Source of the DNA: Candidatus Sulfotelmatobacter sp.
Lineage (GTDB): Bacteria; Acidobacteriota; Terriglobia; Terriglobales; SbA1
Direction: 5' to 3'
DNA: 20,455 nucleotides
NCBI GenBank assembly: GCA_030151135.1
Contig: JASLEQ010000476.1
Location: 1-20,455 of the forward strand
Position 1 is the stretch's first letter, and each line of letters starts with the position of its first letter. Made by a program: the position numbers and the translations under genes. Below are positions 12,842 through 19,085 of this stretch, in pieces. The notes beneath the pieces are model-generated. The model ran no database searches, had not been told where the DNA came from, and worked only from the letters and a program-made list of their open reading frames with translations.

Positions 12842-12956
12842 GTGTTCAAAAAGTCGTGTTCAAAAATCACGACAATCATGGCTGTGCTGCGGTCGACAAG
12901 AGATGCAACCTAGGAGAATAAGCTGGATTCCAAGTAGACTCAGTCGTAGACACGAC
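12842..12956 (+). promoter_or_regulatory. Dyads and short direct repeats upstream of the cytochrome operon
   Basis: The 152-base gap before the cytochrome gene holds GTGTTCAAAAA twice (12842-12852 and 12856-12866), the dyad GTCGTG-N9-CACGAC (12853-12873) and the dyad GTCGT-N4-ACGAC (12943-12956), ending six bases before ATG 12963. AGACTCAGTC also occurs twice (12818-12827, 12936-12945). The shared GTCGT/ACGAC half-site suggests operator sites for one regulator, or RNA hairpins; no -35/-10 pair is clear. Confidence 0.45.
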
Positions 12957-12962
12957 CAGACG

Positions 12963-14093
12963 ATGACGCACGTCTTCCAGAAAATCCTGTTTGTCTTTTT
13001 CTCTCTCATTGCGAGCTCGGTTTTGCTTCAGGGGCAATATCTCGCACACTCATTCAAAGCGGATGCGAATAGAGGCGGACAGTTATATCGCGCAGCGTGT
13101 GTTTCCTGTCATGGAAACGATGGCAAGGGTGCTCCGCAATCGATTGCGGGCTTTCAGCAGCCGCGTACCTTTCCCGATTTCACGCGATGTGACCAAACCA
13201 CGCCCGAAGTGGATTCGGAATACAAAGATGTGATCGAGCATGGGGGACCGACTCGCGGTTTCTCTCAGATCATGCCTGCGTTCGAGCAAGCGTTATCGAC
13301 GAAGGATGTCGCCGATCTGGTTTCGTACCTGCGATCGTTCTGCCGCGCGAAAGGCTGGCCGCGGGGAGAGTTGAACCTGCCGCGGGCCATCGTTACGGAA
13401 AAAGCGTATCCGGAAGACGAAGAGGTGATCTCGACTTCAGTCAATGTCAATGGAACTCCCGAGAACGCGACGCACATTATTCACGAGCAGCGTTTTGGGA
13501 AGGACAATCAGATCGAGGTCGACGTTCCCATCCAATTCCAGGACCCGAATCACGTGTGGTATGGCGGTGTGGGCGATACGACGCTGGCGTTGAAGCGGGT
13601 GATGTTCTCCAACATGGACAGCGGATCGATTCTGAGCTTGCAGGGTGGATTTTTGTTGCCCGTTGGGAACCGACAGCGAGATCTGGGAACCGGGACGACG
13701 ACATTTGAGACCTTTGCGGCATTCGATCAACTGTTTCGAACGGATACGTTCATCCAGACACAGTTCGGGGCGGACTTACCTTTCAAAACGAGCCTGAAGT
13801 CGCAATCCCTGTTTTTCAACACGGCGATAGGACAGAGCCTGGGGGCGGACCACGGGTTGGGCCGGCTGTGGACACCGATGTTCGAATTCCTGGCTGAGCG
13901 CGATCTGGAAACGGGCGCTAAAACAGAGTGGGATGTCTTGCCCGAGATGCAAGTGACGATCAGCCGGCGGCAGCACATTCGCGCAGATTTAGGTCTGCGA
14001 ATTCCGGCAACCAATACGGCGGGGCGTGACAAGCAGATCGTCTTCTATCTTTTGTGGGATTGGCAGGACGGACGTTTAAACGAGGGCTGGTGA
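12963..14093 (+). CDS. Cytochrome c (class I) domain joined to a predicted outer-membrane beta-barrel
   Basis: The 376-residue product starts at ATG 12963 with a signal peptide (MTHVFQKILFVFFSLIASSV). Residues about 35-128 are a class I cytochrome c domain: GGQLYRAACVSCHGNDGKG with the heme site CVSCH at 46-50, probable axial Met104 in IMPAFEQAL, and the closing helix VADLVSYLRSF. From about residue 155 to the end the sequence has alternating amphipathic strands with aromatic edges (WYGGVGDTTLALKRVMF, SILSLQGGFLLPVGN, TFIQTQFGADLP, HIRADLGLRIPA, QIVFYLLWDW), resembling the Phenol_MetA_deg/transporter-type beta-barrels, and it ends in Trp. I infer an outer-membrane barrel carrying a periplasmic heme domain. 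It overlaps the downstream pentaheme gene by TGATG. The start lacks a strong ribosome-binding site; the frame is open upstream to 12660 but that part is inside the DinB gene. Confidence 0.8.
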   Translation: MTHVFQKILFVFFSLIASSVLLQGQYLAHSFKADANRGGQLYRAACVSCHGNDGKGAPQSIAGFQQPRTFPDFTRCDQTTPEVDSEYKDVIEHGGPTRGFSQIMPAFEQALSTKDVADLVSYLRSFCRAKGWPRGELNLPRAIVTEKAYPEDEEVISTSVNVNGTPENATHIIHEQRFGKDNQIEVDVPIQFQDPNHVWYGGVGDTTLALKRVMFSNMDSGSILSLQGGFLLPVGNRQRDLGTGTTTFETFAAFDQLFRTDTFIQTQFGADLPFKTSLKSQSLFFNTAIGQSLGADHGLGRLWTPMFEFLAERDLETGAKTEWDVLPEMQVTISRRQHIRADLGLRIPATNTAGRDKQIVFYLLWDWQDGRLNEGW

Positions 14094-15709
14094 TGGGAAG
14101 AGCGATCACATATGGAGTCGTGATGTTGGTGCTGGTCGCTGGTTCGGCACTTCGAGTGCAGGGCGGCGAGAAAGAACTCAAGCCGGAATTTCATACTTCG
14201 GACCGATGCTTTGCGTGCCATAACGAATTGACGACTCAAAGCGGCCGGGACATTTCGATCGGGTTGGCGTGGCGATCGAGCATCATGGCAAATGCGGCGA
14301 GGGATCCGTACTGGCAGGCGAGCGTGCGGCGCGAATCGATCGACCACGCTCCCGCAACGAAGGAGATCGAGAACGAGTGCTCCACCTGCCACATGCCCGT
14401 CACGCATTACGAATCTAAAGTGGATGGGAAGCTAGGAGAAATTTTCAAATACTTGCCTTTCGATGGGGACAATAAGAATTCGTCGGCGGCCGCGGACGGA
14501 GTGACCTGCTCCATCTGCCACCAGATCAGCAATGAAAAGTTGGGTACTCGGGAGAGCTTTAACGGCGGATTCGTAGTTGCGCCTCCGAAAGCGAAAGACG
14601 ACCGGCCCGAGTACGGGCCGTTCGATGTTACGCCCGACCGGCAGCACATTATGGATACGTCAACCGGCGGGTTCCAGCCGACGGCTGCGAAACATATTCG
14701 CGACTCGGCATTATGCGGTTCATGTCACCAGCTCTATACGACGGCGCGGGATGCAGAAGGCAAAGAAATTGGTTATCTGCCCGAGCAGATGCCCTATCTG
14801 GAGTGGAAGCACAGCGACTATCCCGAACGGTACAGTTGCCAGGAATGCCACATGCCCGAGGTGAAAGAGGCGGTGCACATCAGTTCGGTGCTGGGGGTTC
14901 CGCGCACGGGGCTGCATCAGCACGTATTTGTCGGCGCAAACTTCCTGATGCAAGGGATACTGAACCGCTATCGTGATGAACTCGCCGTGGCGGCGCTTCC
15001 GCAAGAACTGACGACGGCGGCGGAAGGGACTCTGGCATTTCTGGAATCGCAGTCGGCGCAGGTGCGGATACATGACGTCGCTTTAGAGGGTTCGACTTTG
15101 CGGTTGCAAGTTTCAGTTCAGAATCGAAGCGGGCATAAATTGCCGACGGCGTATCCGGCGCGGCGTGCCTGGTTGCATGTTACGGTTCGGGATCGGAATG
15201 GAAATGCGGTTTTCGAGTCGGGCAAGCTGAACGCGGACGGATCGATCGCAGGAAATGCGAATGACTCCGATCCGTTGCAGTACGAGCCGCATTTTCGAGA
15301 GATCACATCCGCCGACCAGGTCCAGATCTACGAATCGATCTTGAGAGATTCCGCCGGACATGTGACGACCGGGCTTATCGCTGCTGTTGGATACTTAAAA
15401 GACAACCGGATTCTTCCCACTGGTTTCGACAAGCAGACGGCGGAAAAAGATATTGCGGTGGTGGGTGATGCGGCGGATGATCCGAAGTTCGCCGCTGGTC
15501 AAGATTCGGTGCAGTACTCGGTCGCGGTAAACGGAACTGGACCTTTCCACATTGAGGTGGAGTTGCTTTACCAGCCGATCGGATTCCGTTGGGCGCACAA
15601 TCTCGGCTTCTACAAGGCATTTGAGACGGAGCGCTTCGTCGGCTACTACGATTCCATGGCATCCCAGGCGGCAGCGGTGTTGGCCAAGGCGGAAGCGAAC
15701 AGCGAGTAA
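14093..15709 (+). CDS. Secreted pentaheme cytochrome c
   Basis: The 538-residue product begins MGRAITYGVVMLVLVAGSAL, a signal peptide; GAGGG at 14082-14086 supports ATG 14093, and GTG 14090 is an in-frame alternative. Five CxxCH heme sites are present: CFACH (39-43), CSTCH (96-100), CSICH (139-143), CGSCH (208-212) and CQECH (249-253). SSIMANAARDPYW before the second site and extra His residues (HQHVF, HKLP) could provide distal ligands. Residues about 300-520 form a heme-free beta-sandwich-like region (LRLQVSVQNRSGHKLPTAYPARRAWLHVTVRD). The layout resembles multiheme cytochromes of the cytochrome c554/NrfA-like superfamily often seen in Acidobacteriota, but no nitrite reductase CxxCK site is present. 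With the upstream barrel-cytochrome it probably transfers electrons in the periplasm or across the outer membrane; the partner and substrate are unknown. Confidence 0.88.
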   Translation: MGRAITYGVVMLVLVAGSALRVQGGEKELKPEFHTSDRCFACHNELTTQSGRDISIGLAWRSSIMANAARDPYWQASVRRESIDHAPATKEIENECSTCHMPVTHYESKVDGKLGEIFKYLPFDGDNKNSSAAADGVTCSICHQISNEKLGTRESFNGGFVVAPPKAKDDRPEYGPFDVTPDRQHIMDTSTGGFQPTAAKHIRDSALCGSCHQLYTTARDAEGKEIGYLPEQMPYLEWKHSDYPERYSCQECHMPEVKEAVHISSVLGVPRTGLHQHVFVGANFLMQGILNRYRDELAVAALPQELTTAAEGTLAFLESQSAQVRIHDVALEGSTLRLQVSVQNRSGHKLPTAYPARRAWLHVTVRDRNGNAVFESGKLNADGSIAGNANDSDPLQYEPHFREITSADQVQIYESILRDSAGHVTTGLIAAVGYLKDNRILPTGFDKQTAEKDIAVVGDAADDPKFAAGQDSVQYSVAVNGTGPFHIEVELLYQPIGFRWAHNLGFYKAFETERFVGYYDSMASQAAAVLAKAEANSE

Positions 15710-15766
15710 TGCTGCAGCGGGCTTTGAGGCCGTTTAGGCGGGCGATTCCCGGTTCCGCAATTCACC

Positions 15767-15775
15767 TGATAAGAT
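15767..15775 (+). promoter_or_regulatory. Possible extended -10 box for lipA (leaderless transcript?)
   Basis: TGATAAGAT has a TGn extension at 15767-15769 and TAAGAT (4 of 6) at 15770-15775. A start seven bases downstream would fall at the lipA ATG (15783), and no ribosome-binding site is seen before that ATG, so leaderless translation is possible. There is no recognisable -35. Confidence 0.3.
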
Positions 15776-15782
15776 TGAAAAG

Positions 15783-16700
15783 ATGAGTAGTTCATCACAA
15801 CTGATTCAGATTGAGGTGTCTCCTCCAGTCAGAACGCCGAAGCCCGCGTGGTTAAGGGCGAAGGCGCCGGTGGGCGATAACTTTCATAATCTGAAGAAGC
15901 TGGCCCGCGGGCTTTCTTTGCACACCGTCTGCGAGTCGGCGCAGTGTCCGAATATTGGCGAATGCTGGAACCACAAGACGGCGACGTTCATGCTGCTGGG
16001 AGATATCTGCACCCGGCGCTGCGGATTCTGCGCGGTCCCGAAAGGACGTCCTGAGGCGATTGACTGGAATGAGCCTCGCCGTGTGGCAGAAGCCGTGGCT
16101 GCGTTGGGCCTGAAGCACGCTGTGGTCACGAGCGTGAACCGGGACGATGACAATATCGGCAGCGCGAGGATTTTCGCGGAGACCATCCGTGAAATACGTG
16201 AATTGACTCCCGATTGCCGGGTCGAAGTGCTGATCCCCGATTTCCAGGGACTGGAAGAATCGCTGCGAATTGTACTGGAGGCCAAGCCGGACGTGCTGAA
16301 TCACAACACCGAGACGGTGCCGCGCTTGTACCGTGCGGTGCGGTCCGGAGCGCGCTATGAGCGGACGCTGACGCTTCTCGAGAGAGCGAAGCAAATTTCG
16401 CCGCAGATGGCTACGAAGAGCGGCGTCATGGTTGGTCTGGGTGAGTCGAGCGAGGAACTGATCGAAGTGTTCCGCGATCTTGGGATGCGTGGAGTGGACA
16501 TTCTGACAGTCGGACAGTACCTGCGTCCTTCCAAGGATCATTTGCCGATTGCGAGGTTTTACACGCCCGAGGAGTTTACTTACTTGAGAGACGAGGCATT
16601 ACGCTTCGGATTCCGCCACGTGGAGTCTGGGCCGATGGTTCGATCGAGCTATCACGCGCACGAGCATGCGGATGCGGCGGCGACGCCAAGGGTGACGTAG
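15783..16700 (+). CDS. lipA: Lipoyl synthase (radical SAM)
   Basis: LipA inserts two sulfur atoms into octanoyl groups on the E2 and H proteins of pyruvate/2-oxoglutarate dehydrogenase and the glycine cleavage system. The 305-residue product has both iron-sulfur motifs: the auxiliary-cluster set CESAQCPNIGEC (Cys50, Cys55, Cys61) and the radical SAM CTRRCGFC (Cys76, Cys80, Cys83). Other signatures are TSVNRDD, LNHNTETVPRLYRAVR, KSGVMVGLGE, the QYLRPSKDHLPI segment and the C-terminal MVRSSYHA with the RSSY serine that ligates the auxiliary cluster. NIGSARIFAETIREI replaces the more usual DGGAxxFAxTIxxIR, a mild variation. No lipB is seen in the window. Confidence 0.97.
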   Translation: MSSSSQLIQIEVSPPVRTPKPAWLRAKAPVGDNFHNLKKLARGLSLHTVCESAQCPNIGECWNHKTATFMLLGDICTRRCGFCAVPKGRPEAIDWNEPRRVAEAVAALGLKHAVVTSVNRDDDNIGSARIFAETIREIRELTPDCRVEVLIPDFQGLEESLRIVLEAKPDVLNHNTETVPRLYRAVRSGARYERTLTLLERAKQISPQMATKSGVMVGLGESSEELIEVFRDLGMRGVDILTVGQYLRPSKDHLPIARFYTPEEFTYLRDEALRFGFRHVESGPMVRSSYHAHEHADAAATPRVT

Positions 16701-16803
16701 AGGTGTGGCGGACGGCGTCCTTCGCCTCCGTTGTTAGGCTTCCGGCTTCGGTTCCCTCACTTAGTATTTCCATGGAACAACTCGCCATTGCAGGACTTCA
16801 TCG

Positions 16804-17598
16804 ATGGTGACAGTCCTGCTGGTGATCTTTGGATTTGTTGCAGGGCTGCTGGGAGCGCTCACCGGCATCGGCGGCGGAGTGCTGCTCACCCCGGTGCTGG
16901 CGTTACATTTTGGCGTTCCGATCCGGCAGGCGATCGGTACAAGTCTCGTCGCGGTCATCACGACTTCCGCCGCCAGTTCCTCCGTTCACCTGCAGAGACA
17001 TACCACCGATATCCGGCTAGGCATGACGCTGGAACTTGCGACCGCCATGGGTGCGGCGGTGATGGCCTACCTGGTGGGATATTTCAACCGCAGTGTTCTG
17101 GAAGGCCTGTTTGCCGCGTTTCTTCTTTACAGCTCATTCACGATTTTGAGAAGCGGCGGGAAGCTGAAATCTGACAAGCACGCGGCAGCGATGACACCAA
17201 ATGGGGAGATTCCGCCCTACACGCCAAAGCGATATCCGCTGGGATTGAGCGCGTCGCTGGTGGCCGGCGGGCTCTCGGGGCTGCTCGGGATCGGCGGTGG
17301 ACCGATCAAGGTTCCGGTGATGTTCATTTTTATGGATGTACCGTTGATCGTGGCGACGGCAACCTCGAACTTCATGATCGGAGTCACCGCGGCGGCGAGT
17401 GCCATCGTGTATTACCGCCGAGGAGATATCCAGCCCGGAATCGCTGCGCCCCTGGCCGTCGGAGTTTTCGTCGGATCTCTGTTGGGCGCACGTCTGGCTC
17501 CCCGAGTCCATACGAAGGTGGTCGTCTATTTACTGGTGGCTGTAATGCTTTATCTGGCGGCGCATCTGAGCGTTCATCTTCTGGGAGAAGTTTTATGA
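16804..17598 (+). CDS. TauE/SafE-family membrane transporter (putative sulfite/organosulfonate exporter)
   Basis: This 264-residue integral membrane protein has about eight hydrophobic helices in two homologous halves, each opening with the family glycine motif: GLLGALTGIGGGVLLTPVL (about 14-32) and GGLSGLLGIGGGPIKVPVM (about 153-172). The family exports sulfite, sulfoacetate or other small anions, but the substrate of this member cannot be read from sequence. The central cytoplasmic loop (SDKHAAAMTPNGEIPPYTPKR) is hydrophilic. The start is ATG 16804. Its stop overlaps the start of the DUF1634 gene (ATGA at 17595-17598), suggesting translational coupling. The 103-base spacer after lipA shows no clear promoter or terminator. 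Confidence 0.9.
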   Translation: MVTVLLVIFGFVAGLLGALTGIGGGVLLTPVLALHFGVPIRQAIGTSLVAVITTSAASSSVHLQRHTTDIRLGMTLELATAMGAAVMAYLVGYFNRSVLEGLFAAFLLYSSFTILRSGGKLKSDKHAAAMTPNGEIPPYTPKRYPLGLSASLVAGGLSGLLGIGGGPIKVPVMFIFMDVPLIVATATSNFMIGVTAAASAIVYYRRGDIQPGIAAPLAVGVFVGSLLGARLAPRVHTKVVVYLLVAVMLYLAAHLSVHLLGEVL

Positions 17599-17894
17599 GT
17601 GAGATGCGGGAGCCCGGCTTCGATCGAATCGTGGCGCTCGTATTGCGTGTAGGAGCATTTGGCTGTTTTGTAATTATGGTCGGCGGCCTGGTGGCGGGCC
17701 TTTTTCTGAAAGGGCAGGTTCCTCTGGATATCGAGCGAGCCGGCGTTGTGTTGATGCTGGCAACGCCCGTTGTGCGGGTGGCTGTGGCGTGCTTCTTATT
17801 TTTCCGGGAAAAAGACTACCGGTATGGATACGTCTCGCTGGGCGTGCTGCTGATACTGCTGGTAGGGTCTGTTTTTGGAATAGGCGAACACTAA
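17595..17894 (+). CDS. DUF1634-family small membrane protein
   Basis: The 99-residue product has three hydrophobic helices (about 15-37, 47-68 and 77-95) with the family pattern LRVGAFGCFVIMVGGLVAG, GVVLMLATPVVRVAVACFLFF and DYRYGYVSLGVLLILLVG. DUF1634 genes commonly sit next to TauE/SafE genes, and the 4-base ATGA overlap here supports a functional pair, perhaps an accessory subunit. Its exact function is unknown. The TAA stop (17892-17894) directly abuts the stop of the opposing MCE gene with no bases between them. Confidence 0.88.
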   Translation: MSEMREPGFDRIVALVLRVGAFGCFVIMVGGLVAGLFLKGQVPLDIERAGVVLMLATPVVRVAVACFLFFREKDYRYGYVSLGVLLILLVGSVFGIGEH

Positions 17895-18968
17895 TCAGAA
17901 GATGTGGAGCTTGATGCTCAGATATTTCTTGGGATTCTGCCGGATGCCGTTCAGCAAGCTGGAGGCTTCGGTGAGCATCTGATTGGCATTGTTATAGAGC
18001 GTGTCGTCTTTGAACAACTTGCCCGCAGTACCCTGTCCAGCCTCAAGTTGAGTGGTGAGCTCGGACAACTTGGTCATGGTGATATCGAGCTTATTGGCCA
18101 GTTCGTCATCTTTGGCCAGCTTGCCGATCGTGCCCTTTCCGGCATTGATGTCGTCGGTAATTTTCTTCAGGTTGGCGATGGTGTCGTTGGCATTGTTATA
18201 GAGCGCGGGGTCTTTCAGGAATTTGCCGGCGGTACCCTTACCCTGCTGCATGTCGTCGATGACGCCATTCATCTTGTCGAGCGTCGCGATGAATTTATCG
18301 TAAGCGTCATTGCGGCTAATCAGGCGTCCCAGGCTGCCTTCTCCATTGCCGACCTGGGAGACGATCTTTTGGAAATCGGCGACGGTGGCTGAAAAGCGGT
18401 TATAGAGAGTGGGATCGTAAATCAGTTTTCCAAGGGATCCCTTGCCGCTTTCGGCGAAGGCCAAAATCCGATCGGCCCGCTTTAACAGCGCGTCCATATT
18501 CTGCAACGTGCTCTGGCTGGCACGAACGACCTGGTTGAAGTCGGGATGCACTTGCGTGGGCAGCGTGTCTCCGTCTTGGACCGGGCCACCGACCGCCTGC
18601 GAGCTGTCGATATCGATGTAGGTTTCGCCGAGAACTCCTGCGGTTTCAAGCGAAATCATGGAATCGCGCCGCATGTTGTAGTCATATTTAGTGCTGACCT
18701 TCATGGTGATTTCAACGGGAGTGAGTGGCTTGTCGCGAACGATGCCGATTCGCGTGACGTTGCCAATATCCACACCGGCGAGGCGCACGGGGGCACCGAT
18801 GCGGAGGCCCTCGGCGTTATCGAAGTAGCACTTCAGCGTGATGCGTGGGGTGAGGATGCCGGCTGTGCCGGACATGAGGAAGAGCAGAAATCCGAGCGTG
18901 AGACTGGCGACGATGACCGTGATCCCAACCCGTAATTGCGACCACTTCAGCTGCTTCTGGCTAGGCAA
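17895..18968 (-). CDS. MlaD/MCE-family lipid-transport protein with C-terminal 34-residue repeats
   Basis: The 357-residue product has an N-terminal membrane anchor (about 12-33), an MCE domain at about 40-122 (ITLKCYFDNAEGLRIGAPVRLAGVDIGNV, SMISLETAGVLGETYIDI), and a long helical region. MCE proteins form hexameric rings that carry phospholipids or other lipids between inner and outer membranes with an ABC transporter. The helical part contains five units of exactly 34 residues starting at residues 175, 209, 243, 277 and 311, each opening GxGSxGKL. The start is TTG 18966-18968 with GAGGA six bases upstream; the nearby ATG is in another frame and stops at once. No MlaE/MlaF gene adjoins it within the window, so its transporter must be elsewhere. 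Confidence 0.92.
   Translation of the reverse strand: MPSQKQLKWSQLRVGITVIVASLTLGFLLFLMSGTAGILTPRITLKCYFDNAEGLRIGAPVRLAGVDIGNVTRIGIVRDKPLTPVEITMKVSTKYDYNMRRDSMISLETAGVLGETYIDIDSSQAVGGPVQDGDTLPTQVHPDFNQVVRASQSTLQNMDALLKRADRILAFAESGKGSLGKLIYDPTLYNRFSATVADFQKIVSQVGNGEGSLGRLISRNDAYDKFIATLDKMNGVIDDMQQGKGTAGKFLKDPALYNNANDTIANLKKITDDINAGKGTIGKLAKDDELANKLDITMTKLSELTTQLEAGQGTAGKLFKDDTLYNNANQMLTEASSLLNGIRQNPKKYLSIKLHIF
17937..18446 (-). repeat. Five 102-bp in-gene repeats in the MCE gene
   Basis: The units begin GKGSLGKLIYD, GEGSLGRLISR, GKGTAGKFLKD, GKGTIGKLAKD and GQGTAGKLFKD, most followed by xxLYN and an amphipathic helix. Each spans 34 codons without insertions or deletions. DNA identity between units is clear around the GKGT/GKL block (for example TTGTTATAGAGCG at two places on the + strand) but modest elsewhere, so it is an established array. 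Confidence 0.9.
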
Positions 18969-19061
18969 ATAATTTCCTCATGGTGCCAGTTGGGATGGGA
19001 TGCAAGCGACGCCGCAAGGACTCATTAGGGACGCTTCCTGCTCGCTGCACGCCCACGCATG

Positions 19062-19067
19062 ATCATA
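19062..19067 (-). promoter_or_regulatory. Possible -10 box upstream of the MCE gene
   Basis: On the minus strand TATGAT (5 of 6 to consensus) stands 94 bases before the MCE start in the 117-base gap to the membrane protein gene. The position of a -35 at 17 bases reads TCTAAG, a poor match, so the MCE gene may instead be read from upstream. Confidence 0.25.
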
Positions 19068-19085
19068 ACAAAACTTTCCGCCTGC

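Noticed and set aside
15852..16541. 229-residue minus-strand frame opposite lipA
   Set aside because: It is antisense to an intact lipA and its composition is that of a shadow frame.
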